The notes below the pieces were generated by a model. The model made no database searches. It was not told the DNA's origin and saw only the letters and a program-made list of their open reading frames with translations. A stretch of DNA of 64,000 bases from Aaosphaeria pasadenensis (taxonomy: Eukaryota; Ascomycota; Dothideomycetes; Pleosporales): assembly GCA_022813625.1 (NCBI GenBank), contig JAKLMB010000001.1, positions 496,001 through 560,000 of the forward strand, in the 5' to 3' direction. Made by a program: the position numbers and the translations under genes. Numbering within the stretch: the first letter of the stretch is position 1; every line of letters starts with the position of its first letter. Below, one piece after another: positions 49,167 to 58,581 of the stretch.

Positions 49167-49828
49167 ATGAAGTCATTCTTTTTCGCAGCCGCTGCGCTAT
49201 GCAGCTTCGTTTCTGCTGCACCCGCTGCCCCTTGGGAGGCGATGGCTCCTCCTCCTGCCAATACTCAGTTCTACCAGCTACAGACCAAATCGTATAGCGC
49301 CTGCACTCCAGTTCTGTTTCGTGTCGACTGATTGTTATAACAGGCCTGTAACTGCAGTTACGAACCAATGGGTTTCTCTTAAGACTGGCTCCAGTGCCTA
49401 CACTTTGGCTACACAGCAAGCTGCTGCCTCCAAGTTCTGGTACAGTCAATACAAGCCTACTGGTACCTACGCTTTCTACAACACGGACGACACTCGGCAG
49501 GTCGCACTTCAAGGACCTAATGGAACCTTGCTTTATGTCATTGATGCCACGAACCCAAGCACCGGAAACATTCCTGGAGGCCAGCTTATGGAGTGGGCAA
49601 CCTTCACGATCGACAACAACGTCCTCGGGGTTAAGGATGGCTCAACGCTGACTAACAGAAGCTTTGTTGCTGTCCAGGGCGCGGACAATGGATACGGCCT
49701 TGCCTTCTATGATGGTGAGTTATCTAAGTTCCATTGCATTATTAACTTACACTCATGGCATTACAGGTGCAAGCGCAACCACTCAAAGAATCACGCCTGT
49801 TACTCTCAACCTTGTCAAGGCAGCATAG
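49167..49828 (+). CDS. small secreted protein, family not recognised
   Basis: The 185-residue product has a clear signal peptide (MKSFFFAAAALCSFVSAAPAAP). Exons are 49167-49291, 49344-49714 and 49767-49828, all with canonical borders. The mature part is beta-rich and essentially cysteine-free: FYQLQTKSPVTAVTNQW, ASKFWYSQYKPTGTYAFYN, RQVALQGPNGTLLYVID, MEWATFTIDNN and YGLAFYDGASA. It ends in ITPVTLNLVKAA. The size and export signal fit a cell-wall or effector-like protein, but I see no catalytic motif. Splice signals and even codon use indicate a real gene rather than a pseudogene. Confidence 0.8.
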
Positions 49829-50304
49829 AGCAAAGGCATGAGAAAGGGTACGACGGATAGAACATTAGGAAATCGAGAGGGCATGATATTGTTTGCATCG
49901 TATCAGTTGTAGATATGATCGAAAATGAATACTTGTATATATCAGTTTGAAATCGCCATATGAATAATTGATTATGTGTGCCAAAGCTTGTGGAATCTAA
50001 TATTGGGTGGCCTTCATATTCTCTGAATATAAAAATCCTTAGGGCTTGCGGTGGCTATTCGTTGAAATTTTGAATAGAGCTCCGTGATGCACAAAGTTCG
50101 CGTATGTTGTCTGGTGGTGGGGTCGAAGTCGGAGATCTCGAGATCCCGCGCTAGAATGGCTGTGCACAGACAAAATTGGAATTTTGAGAGTCTTGGCATG
50201 CCACCACGAAGCAACAGAGAATCGTCTACAACCACCACATAGCCTGCGCGCGCAAATTATTGACCCCGTCGTTCCTACGCATACCCTCAAACTCGCAGGA
50301 CGAT
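49829..50304. other. intergenic, promoter of eIF3m
   Basis: 476 bp between the secreted-protein gene and eIF3m on the same strand. No gene or repeat is seen. Confidence 0.45.
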
Positions 50305-51662
50305 ATGCCGGCCCCTTCTACGACTCTCCTCATCGAAGGCTCGTTCGAAGAGCTTGCCGACGAACTCGCACAATACATCGACAACCTGAAAAAATCCCAG
50401 GGTGACGAGAGTTCGAATATTCAACCCGAAGTTGCGAAGGATTTGAAGGACAACAAGAAAGATGAAGTATTGAAGAAACTTGTCGTGGGCGCACAAGCCC
50501 TGAACCAGGCGCCTGAGAAAGGTACCACTCGTTCAATCTGAGCAGAAGATATGGAAACTGATTTTATACAGAGTTCATTGCAGCGTACAACCTCCTCATC
50601 CACCTTGTTCGCCAATCACCAAGTGTGGCCATGTTCCTCCCTAAAATATGCACACATCTTACTGCTCCTGTCACATCTTCTCCCGCGAACGGTGGCGGCC
50701 TTGCCCTCTCAGTACTTAGTACCATCTTCAACACTCTCCCCGCTACCAGTGACATGCGCTTCCATGTCCTTCTCGCTATCGTCCGCGTAATCCGATCGAC
50801 CTCAAACTTCGAGACCTTGCGCCCACAATTGAAGCAGCTGGACCAATGGTTGGAGGCTTGGAGTCTGGAAGAGGAGGAGAACCGAAAGCTCTACCTAGCA
50901 ATCAGTGATTCGGCCGCTGATGCCGGAGAGGACGAGCAGGCCTACGTATATCTCCTTCGCGCACTCAAATCTTTCTCTTCGGAGCAAGTTTCATCTCCCG
51001 AGGCCCGTGAATTGTCCATTCGCGCCCTCAAATCGGCGCTCACCCACCCCAACCACTACGATTTCCAAGATCTTACCGAGCTCGACTCCATTCAGGCGCT
51101 ACGCAACTCCGATCCCATCTACTTCCAGCTCCTGGAGATCTTCAACTCGGATTTGCTTGACGACTTCAACGACTTCAAGGATGAGCACGACGGTTGGGTT
51201 GAGGAGTCAGGACTTGATGGCGGTGCCTTGAACAGGAAGATGAGGCTGCTCACGCTCGCTTCCATCGCTGCTGCCACGGGCCAGACCCGCTCCCTCCCAT
51301 ACGCACACATTTCCAAGGCCCTTCAGATCCCCTCTGAAGACGTCGAGATGTGGGTCATTGATGTGATCCGCGCCGGTCTTGTCGAGGGTAAGCTCAGCCA
51401 GCTCAACCAGACATTCCTGATCCACCGCTCAACATACCGTGTCTTCGGCGAGAACCAGTGGAGAGAGGTGGCAAGCAGGTTGGATATGTGGCGGAACAGC
51501 CTTGCTGGTGTTCTACAAGTGATCACCAACGAGAAGATGAGGTTCGCACAGGAGAAGGAGGATGAGCTCAAACAGTTGGACCAGAAGATTGAGAACGCAA
51601 CGCGGGGCCAAAGAGGTGGCCGGGGAAAGCCACGGGCTCCCATTGATGACGAGAGGGACTAG
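50305..51662 (+). CDS. translation initiation factor eIF3 subunit M
   Basis: eIF3m is a PCI-domain subunit of the eIF3 complex, which recruits the 40S ribosome. Exons 50305-50521 and 50572-51662 give 435 residues, normal for fungi. Visible are the N-terminal helical repeats (MRFHVLLAIVRVIRSTSNFETL), RALKSALTHPNHYDFQDL, LDSIQAL, and the PCI winged-helix part (MRLLTLASIAAATG, LPYAHISKALQIP, VEMWVIDVIRAGLVEGKLSQ, RVFGENQWREVASRLDMW). It ends in a charged Arg/Gly tail. The start is the second in-frame ATG-like codon; the upstream in-frame stretch lacks an ATG and looks untranslated. Its 3' end faces the UMP-CMP kinase gene 224 bp away. Confidence 0.95.
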
Positions 51663-51886
51663 CGTGGTTCATTTACCCTCTTCTTTTCGTTTCCATACAA
51701 AATTAGGCACGGCTGGGATGATTGTATGACTTCTGGGATAATGAAGGGTCTGCGAGCCCGTATACACATTCTAGAAAGCACAATTAAGAACACTTTTGAA
51801 AATCGAACCTGAAAATAATGTTTGCTGTGCTTGCTAAACTTGTAACTGTATCTATATTCTTTCGTCTATGTACTGATGAGGTTGTC

Positions 51887-52613
51887 CTAGTTCTGGACGA
51901 ATTTGAGCGTGATTGGCTCAACTCCCCTTTCCTTGAGCTTGCTCTGTACATCTTGGTACACCTTCTCGGGGGCCTGGACGGCATCAACCCTGACAACCCT
52001 GCCCTGCTCTTCGAATTCGTTGACAACAGGCATGCTGGTCTCGACGAAGACCCTGAAGCGCTTCTTGATCGACTCGATGTTGTCGTCTGCGCGGCCTGAA
52101 GTCTTGCCGCGATCGAGCAAACGCTCGAGCATGACCTCTTCGGTGCACTCGAAGAAAAGGGTGAACTTGGAGGGCACAACACTACGCTCGAATGCGTGAG
52201 CTTGGTCAAGCTTCCGGGGGAAACCTGCAAAGTGTGTCAATTTCATATCAAACTGTAGCATGATGCATGGGGTAGACCCTACCATCAATCAAGAACATAT
52301 GCTTGTTCTCCTTCTCCCTTGCCGCCTGCATAGCGTTCTCAAGCAGCTTGATCGTAATCTCCATGGGCACAATAGTACCCTCCTTAATGTATGATTTGAT
52401 CAGATCACCGAATTGGGACCCAGCTCGATCCTGCTCCTCGCGCAATAGATCTCCAGCGCTCAAATGCTTGAACCCATAGTCCGAGACGAGTTTGGCACAT
52501 TGCGTACCCTTTCCTGCACCAGGTCCACCGAGAACGAAAAGGACCGTAACGTCCTTGGGATCCCAGAGAGGGGCATCGCGCATGATGCTGCCGAGCTCAG
52601 GTACAGCGGGCAT
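51887..52613 (-). CDS. URA6: UMP-CMP (uridylate) kinase
   Basis: This kinase phosphorylates UMP/CMP to the diphosphates in pyrimidine nucleotide synthesis. Exons 52283-52613 and 51887-52224 give 222 residues. Motifs are the P-loop VLGGPGAGKGTQC, HLSAGDLLREE, GTIVPMEITIKLL, the intron-split LIDG|FPRKLDQA, and the short lid LLDRGKTSGRADDN, as in the Ura6 subgroup. The start ATG lies only 28 bases after the stop codon of the small gene at 52642 on the same strand, leaving little room for a separate promoter. Confidence 0.95.
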
Positions 52614-52641
52614 CGTGGAGATGTGGAATGAAGAGTATTAT

Positions 52642-52941
52642 CTAAGGGCGCGAGGGTGAATGTCCGGCGACAGGTTTTCCAGCGTTAGAGTAATCCCCTT
52701 TCCTCTGATCAACGATCTTCTTGAATAGGAATGACCCAGCTGCAAAAATGAATACGAAAGGCCAGACCTTGAGCGGGGACTTTGAGGGTGCGGAGTTTGT
52801 ATGACGGGCGGGTTCGTTGGGACCTGTAGGCTCTCCTGGCTGACGAAGGCGAGACGCGAAAGTCTTTGAGGTAGAGAAATGGCGAGCAAAGCTGAAAGAT
52901 TGCACCGGTGCAAGGCGGACACTTCGTAGAGTTGAAGACAT
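52642..52941 (-). CDS. small mitochondrial-type single-pass protein
   Basis: A 99-residue single-exon frame. The N-terminus (MSSTLRSVRLAPVQSFSFARHFSTS) is rich in Arg and Ser with no acidic residues and a typical RHFSTS-type presequence end. A Pro/Asn-rich spacer follows, then one transmembrane helix (LKVWPFVFIFAAGSFLF) and a basic KKIVDQRK segment. This pattern fits an inner-membrane mitochondrial protein. I do not recognise the family. Its stop codon is 28 bases upstream of the URA6 start on the same strand, so the two may share a transcript. Confidence 0.75.
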   Translation of the reverse strand: MSSTLRSVRLAPVQSFSFARHFSTSKTFASRLRQPGEPTGPNEPARHTNSAPSKSPLKVWPFVFIFAAGSFLFKKIVDQRKGDYSNAGKPVAGHSPSRP

Positions 52942-53333
52942 GGTGGATATGAACCGTCCAGAACGGTGAGCTTGAGGTCGACGTGCATGCAGATCTAAAT
53001 TTTGGCGCTAACTGGATATGGCTGGCACGATAGTGGGGGTCCCTGCTTGCCTACCACTGTGCCCGCTCTAATCACTTCACCAGTCAACATTCACAGTTTG
53101 ACTGAGCTCAACAAAGGCTCACTCTCAGATACTGACCATAGATTTCAACAGCGCCCCCAAGGGACAAAGGTGGGAAATTTCTTTCATTCACGTTACAAGA
53201 TTGATCCTCTCGATCAACCTTGCAGTTCCAATACTTCTTCATCACTTGCTATCATAGTAGTGGTATCCTGTTCGCTTGAACAAGCTTTGCACAGGACTCT
53301 CCTTCGTTCACTACACCTGGACTACCTTTTACC
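52942..53333. promoter_or_regulatory. divergent region upstream of the small mitochondrial gene
   Basis: 392 bp separates this gene (minus) from the DUF7730-like gene (plus). It contains the only evident promoter for the small gene/URA6 pair. No gene is seen. Confidence 0.5.
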
Positions 53334-54332
53334 ATGGAAGTTGTCCCGGATCTGTTCTCGCGGACGTTCCCGCGGCCCAAAGTTGGAAAACGAGCACTTG
53401 GATTTCTACATCTACCTGGCGAACTCCGCAATCATGTTTATGAGCACTACTTCGAGCAAGGATATTGCATCGGATTTTCAACTGACGCACTCGTATTCGA
53501 GGGGCCATCGGAGCGCATTCACGGGCGCAACTGGTTCCAAGGTATCAACCCACCCAGTCTCCGTCAGAGGGGGCCCAAACAAGGTGCTGGGCGCAAGGTA
53601 ATACACATGAAGCGAAAATTGGGAGACTACATCCGCATTGATGGGCTACAAACGGATTGGACGACAAGTAAGACCATATCCAGTCTCACATACGTCTGCA
53701 AACAGATATATGCTGAAACAATCCAATTCCTGTACTGGGACAACTCTTTCGCATTCAGCTCTGCAAAGCAACTCCAAGGCTTCATGGATGTGGTTCCACG
53801 TCGGAATCTTGCTTCTATTACGAAGTTGTATGTCAATTACTGGACTTATGGTGATAGCCGTCAGCTTGACGCGCAGAAGGAAGAGGACAGGAGACATACA
53901 CTCGAATACAATACCGCATTCAAAAGGGCATCGAAGTTACTCGTCAACCTGAAACAACTCGAAATCCGACTATCTTACAGAGGTAACAATATCGTCATGG
54001 CGATCGGCAACGAATACCTTGAGCCTTTATGGCAATTTCGTCGACTGTCCTCGTATTGGAAACAACGGAGACAATGCTCCGATGGAGACTACGACCAGTC
54101 AACCAGCACTCTCCAAGTTGTCAAAATACATTTCCACTCTCACTTATCTAGTCCTGAGGATTTTCATGGACATCCTCGAGCGCTGTATGAAGCATCTGAC
54201 GATATGCACCAACAGTACAGCAATGCTATCAGTCAAGTCATTCTAGGACAGAACGCGAACGAGGCCATGACTGGATGCTTGGTTGCCTGGGACAAGCACC
54301 ACATGTGGAGGCATCACCTCCGCTTTATGTGA
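53334..54332 (+). CDS. DUF7730-like fungal protein
   Basis: This single-exon frame of 332 residues has the fungal F-box-like signature GFLHLPGELRNHVYEHYF followed, about 90 residues on, by SLTYVCKQIYAETIQFLYWDNSFAFSS. That two-part pattern marks the expanded DUF7730 family of Pezizomycotina. The rest is a leucine-rich, helical region (KRASKLLVNLKQLEIRLSY). A role in protein turnover has been suggested for F-box-like relatives, but it is not shown. No signal peptide or membrane segment. The start gives MEVVPDLFSRTFPR. Confidence 0.8.
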   Translation: MEVVPDLFSRTFPRPKVGKRALGFLHLPGELRNHVYEHYFEQGYCIGFSTDALVFEGPSERIHGRNWFQGINPPSLRQRGPKQGAGRKVIHMKRKLGDYIRIDGLQTDWTTSKTISSLTYVCKQIYAETIQFLYWDNSFAFSSAKQLQGFMDVVPRRNLASITKLYVNYWTYGDSRQLDAQKEEDRRHTLEYNTAFKRASKLLVNLKQLEIRLSYRGNNIVMAIGNEYLEPLWQFRRLSSYWKQRRQCSDGDYDQSTSTLQVVKIHFHSHLSSPEDFHGHPRALYEASDDMHQQYSNAISQVILGQNANEAMTGCLVAWDKHHMWRHHLRFM

Positions 54333-55323
54333 ACTGGTTGATTATTCTACAGGTCATCTTTTCTATCGTCAACATACGAGCCACTAACCACAATGAACAA
54401 ATATGTGGCTCATGTGGCCTTTTCATGCATTCAGCTATAACCACTGTCGTCTACCTCTTCTACAGAACTTGCGATCGACAAAACGAGTGGTTCCTAAAGA
54501 GCCTTTATTTTGCTTCAAGATAATAATGGCACACGTGTGTCGAAGTCGGGTCCTTGTACTGCTAGTGGGTCTCTGAGTCGCACTATGCTATACCACTAGC
54601 TATGTTTGGAGATACAATGGTGAGGTCTTGCATGTTTCACTAGCGGATTCGGTGGAGCAGAGCTCTATGGACGCAGGACACCCCTCGGCACCTCCAACAG
54701 TCAACAATTACAACTTATAATAAAAATTGCACTGCATGAAATTAAACCCACTCATACAACATCTATTGCTAGTGATGGCGATATTGATATACACAGCTGT
54801 CATACTTTGATCGTTGTGAAGACCAAACTATTGATTTAGCTCCTGACTCGTGTTGATAGAACTCCATAAATGCTTCCCAAATTTGGTTTCACCAGAACCC
54901 GAGGTCCATTCCGAGCAGCAGATGAATCACTGCTTGGCCTTCTACGTCGAATTCTAGAAGACGTCGTGGGGCGCCGGAACGGCAACATCACTCGAAACAA
55001 TCTTATCTTAAAGTATCGGAAGACCAAACCTCCCACGCCAGTTGCAATTGTCGAAACAACAATCAAAGGCCAAGCAAGGCTGGTGCAATGCTCAAACATG
55101 AATAAACTTTCCACAGTGGTCAGCCCTACGCCTCCCGACCCCCCATTTGACTCTCTCCTCGTACCATGCAGAGTCGTTGTGGTTTATGCGCAGGCATGAA
55201 CCCGGAGCAGTGGACGAGATATATACGAACGGTCTCGCCGCCACCCCAACCGTTCTCCGTAGTGTGATGTTACTGTTCGCCATCCCGTTGATCGACACCA
55301 AGTACAGGTAAAGCCATTTCCCA
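54333..55323. other. 1-kb intergenic region, no gene seen
   Basis: Overlapping short frames on both strands (54836-55358) lack protein-like composition. No tRNA, repeat or transposon is seen. Confidence 0.45.
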
Positions 55324-56608
55324 ATGAGGAAGAATCTGGTCATGGACTTGGTACGCATACAGATATATGGTTTATGGGATTGGGCTTTTTACTAAGTGAT
55401 CTACCAGGCTCCATTAGATTTTCTGAGTCGAACACGGGCACCAGAGATCATCGTTGGAAACGCCACAGTCCAATTTCTCGGGACTCTTGTGTTCTTCGCT
55501 CGTGTATATTCTCGACTTTATCTGAGCAAAGGGTGGAAGATTGAAGATAGTGTGCTTGCGTCGACTTGGGTGAGTTCGCCACTGTCAACGCATACACCCA
55601 TGGATGTTGACAAGATCTTAGATATTCGCCTCGGCGTATAGTATCTGCCAATATGGATCGGTGACCTGCGGTGCAGGTAATCATAGCAGCACCGTCGACT
55701 CCCCTTTGGACTTCGTGATGATGCAACAATATGCCTATGTTGCTCAACTCGTCACCATACCTGCCCTCGCCCTCTCTAAAATCAGCATCTGCCTATTCTA
55801 CTACCGGGTCTTTGACTCTGATCGCCGAGGCCGCCGACTGATCATGGCCCTAATCATCACTATGATCTCCACCTCGATACCCCTCACCGCAAAAACCATC
55901 TTCCAATGCCAGCCGATCGAGGCATACTGGACAGAAATGCGACCGGACGACAAGTGCATGCATGACCTGCCATACATGTACTTCTACGGCTCCCTGAATG
56001 TGTTAGTAGACATAGGCCTGATCGCCATCGTCCTTCCCCGAGTCATTGGTCTCAACCTCAACAAACGGCAAAAAGGTGCATTAGTCGGGATCGTTCTTCT
56101 GGGTTGGCTCGCTGCCATTGCAGGCATCGTTCGCATGGTACGCGTTGGCCAGACGCTGTTGGTCTACAAGTACGACCCAATGTGGAACGCATACGACATA
56201 TCAATCTGGACGAGCACGGAAATATACGTCAGTCTGATATGCGCCGCTGCACCCGGCACGAAACCGCTCATGTCGAAGCTACTGCCGAAAGTGCTGGGAC
56301 AATCTGGGAATAGCAAAGGGCCGACGAGGAACGCGGCTGGAAAATCGATTCCATTGCCAGTGGGACAAGCTGAGAGGAGGAGGAGACCGAGCACTTTTGC
56401 TTATTTGCATCAAAGAGGGCTCAGCGTGACGGGACTGACAATAAAATATGGGCAGTATTCGCAGCTTAGCAAAGGCGTGGATGAGGAGCCGATGGATGTG
56501 AAGGCGCCAGTGATGCCGGTGATGCCGGCGATGCATGAGCGACGTCCAAGTCGGGGGATGACTATAGTGAAGAAGACGGAGGTTGTGATTGAACGAAGTC
56601 ATGTATAA
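55324..56608 (+). CDS. fungal rhodopsin-domain integral membrane protein
   Basis: This is a seven-helix membrane protein of the large Pezizomycotina rhodopsin-domain family (SAT4-type), function mostly unknown. Exons 55324-55350, 55408-55569 and 55622-56608 give 391 residues; the ATG at 55342 would give 385. Helices include TVQFLGTLVFFARVYSRLY, YAYVAQLVTIPALALSKISI, LIMALIITMISTSIPL, GSLNVLVDIGLIAIVLPRVI and VGIVLLGWLAAIAGIVRMV. CLFYYRVF and FQCQPIEAYW are family hallmarks. The cytosolic tail has MPVMPAM repeats and basic residues. The first tiny exon (MRKNLVMDL) rests on a GTACGC donor and a CTACCAG acceptor and is inference; the body is certain. Confidence 0.83.
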
Positions 56609-57025
56609 ATGTACTGTATATTAGTAGCCTGTAACTATACCGAACTGTATCCGATTTCTCATAGAGCTAATGCACTGCACTTGAAATGGAATACGCTTTT
56701 ATAGACGTCTATCACGCTGTGCCGTCATTTAAACGCTACGATCAATCAGTTAGAACGTCCTCAGCTTTTGTCAAATAACTCTTGAGCTCAACTCGTAAAA
56801 AGATTACTCATTTCATGGAAAGTTCAGGTTCACAGAGGCTCACAAGCATGTTGTCAATCGCGGTGGTCCATGCTCAAGATTGGTTGGACCGAGGTTCCGA
56901 TATCGACTCCTTAGCTCTGTCATGAGCATTCGCCGACATCTATCCGCCGTGAACATCCACCCATTCAGTGTGATTCTGGCAGCCGTTGCATTGTCATACA
57001 CGCAAACACCCTTCATAACTACACG
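56609..57025. other. intergenic, promoter of PEX10
   Basis: 417 bp between the rhodopsin-domain gene and PEX10 on the same strand. No gene or repeat is seen. Confidence 0.45.
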
Positions 57026-58162
57026 ATGTCACGGCAATTCAGATACCCTTTCGCAGACTCGCCAGACATAATACGGTCGCACCAGAAAGATGCATACTTC
57101 AGCGGCGTGCTCCTCGAGCAGCTATCGACCCTCCTGCGCAAGTCATACGGCGCACGCTTCGCCCACACATACGCCTCCGAAGCGCGTGTCTTCGGCGATG
57201 TTCTCTATCTCGGCCTCACAACGCTGATTGGCAATCGAACGCTCGGAGAAGAGTACTGCGACATCGTCCAGATAGAAGGCGAGAACGGGCGACTACCCGC
57301 ACTGGGGCGAAGAGCAGGATACATCTTAAGCTGCATACTGGGGCCATACATGCTAGGAAAGGCCCTACCAGCCTTCAGAAGAAGAATCAGAGCGAAGCTC
57401 GAGGCAAACATGAGGAAATACGCCCGGACGCACGCCAAAGCGCAGCAACACGCGAAGGAGAGTGGGAAGAAGGCACCCTCGATGCCATTAGCCGCACGGC
57501 TGCAGAACTATCTTCTCCAGAATCTGGATACCTTCACATCGCCATCGCCCATTCACGCCATCTCGCTGGCGACATTTTACTTCGCCGGCTCATACTACCA
57601 TCTATCGAAACGACTATGGAATCTGAGGTACATCTTCACGCGCAAGGTGGAGGAAAGCGATCAGCGCGTCGGCTACGAGGTCCTTGGAGTTCTGTTGATC
57701 CTCCAGATGGCAGTGCAGTCGTACCTGCATCTCCAAAACACAATCTCGCGGGACACCGTGAGCACAGGGGCGCTGGGCGCGGGCACAGGAGCCACGGCCA
57801 TCGTCGGAGGCGGCGTCGAGGTCTCGCTCGACCCGAACGCTTACAGCCCGAACAACGCACTGCTGTTCGAAGCTGCCAACCCGGCGTCGTCGTCTTCGCC
57901 GACGGATCTTCACAAGTGGACGCACACGCCCGCTGCGGATCACGCCAGATACGAGCTCGGCGATGAGGGCACGATGGGCTGGATCGGTGGGGATAACAGG
58001 AAGTGCACGCTTTGTTTGGAGGAGATGAAGGATCCGAGTGTGACGACGTGTGGACATGTGTTCTGCTGGACGTGCATCAGCGACTGGGCGAGGGAGAAGC
58101 CCGAATGCCCGCTGTGTAGGCAGAGCTGTCTGGCGCAACATGTGCTTCCTCTACGGGGCTGA
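57026..58162 (+). CDS. PEX10: peroxin-10, peroxisomal RING E3 ligase
   Basis: Pex10 is a peroxisomal membrane ubiquitin ligase that works with Pex2 and Pex12 to recycle the import receptor Pex5. The frame is a single exon of 378 residues, normal length. It opens with RYPFADSPDIIRSHQKDAYF, the conserved Pex10 start. The Pex2/Pex12 N-domain follows with LYLGLTTLIGNRTLGEEYCDI and GRRAGYILSCILGPYML, and a helical membrane segment (IHAISLATFYFAGSYYHLSKR). A low-complexity Gly/Ser linker lies at about 245-300. The C-terminal C3HC4 RING reads CTLCLEEMKDPSVTTCGHVF...CPLCRQ. Codons in the last third are notably GC-rich. Confidence 0.95.
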   Translation: MSRQFRYPFADSPDIIRSHQKDAYFSGVLLEQLSTLLRKSYGARFAHTYASEARVFGDVLYLGLTTLIGNRTLGEEYCDIVQIEGENGRLPALGRRAGYILSCILGPYMLGKALPAFRRRIRAKLEANMRKYARTHAKAQQHAKESGKKAPSMPLAARLQNYLLQNLDTFTSPSPIHAISLATFYFAGSYYHLSKRLWNLRYIFTRKVEESDQRVGYEVLGVLLILQMAVQSYLHLQNTISRDTVSTGALGAGTGATAIVGGGVEVSLDPNAYSPNNALLFEAANPASSSSPTDLHKWTHTPAADHARYELGDEGTMGWIGGDNRKCTLCLEEMKDPSVTTCGHVFCWTCISDWAREKPECPLCRQSCLAQHVLPLRG

Positions 58163-58581
58163 TCATGACTTGTGTATATCGAATGTTACTTTTAAATACC
58201 CGCGGATCTTCTAGTTTATATGTTGCTTGTACAGTACAGCAAAATTTATTGATTCAATGCCTAAGTTTAGGGACAATAATCAGACAAACACCTTGACAAT
58301 CGTTTCACGCTTGACACTATGCCAGCTTCCACTGAAACCATTTATGTCTTCTATGAACACCTGTCCAGCCTTCGAACCGCTCACCCAGAAAGCACATCAC
58401 ACATTTTATGAATCAGAAGATATCAGTCTCACACGCATTGACACATGCACATTGTGAATTACAACAGGTAGACATTGCTAAATCAAAATTCAGGGTATAA
58501 ACTTCACTCCACGAACGACACGCTGCACCTCCCACCAAACCCCCCATCCATCCATTCCTTCCCAAGCGCGCTCTACACCAC
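58163..58581. other. convergent 3' region of PEX10 and DUR3
   Basis: 419 bp where the two transcripts end facing each other. No gene is seen. Confidence 0.45.
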
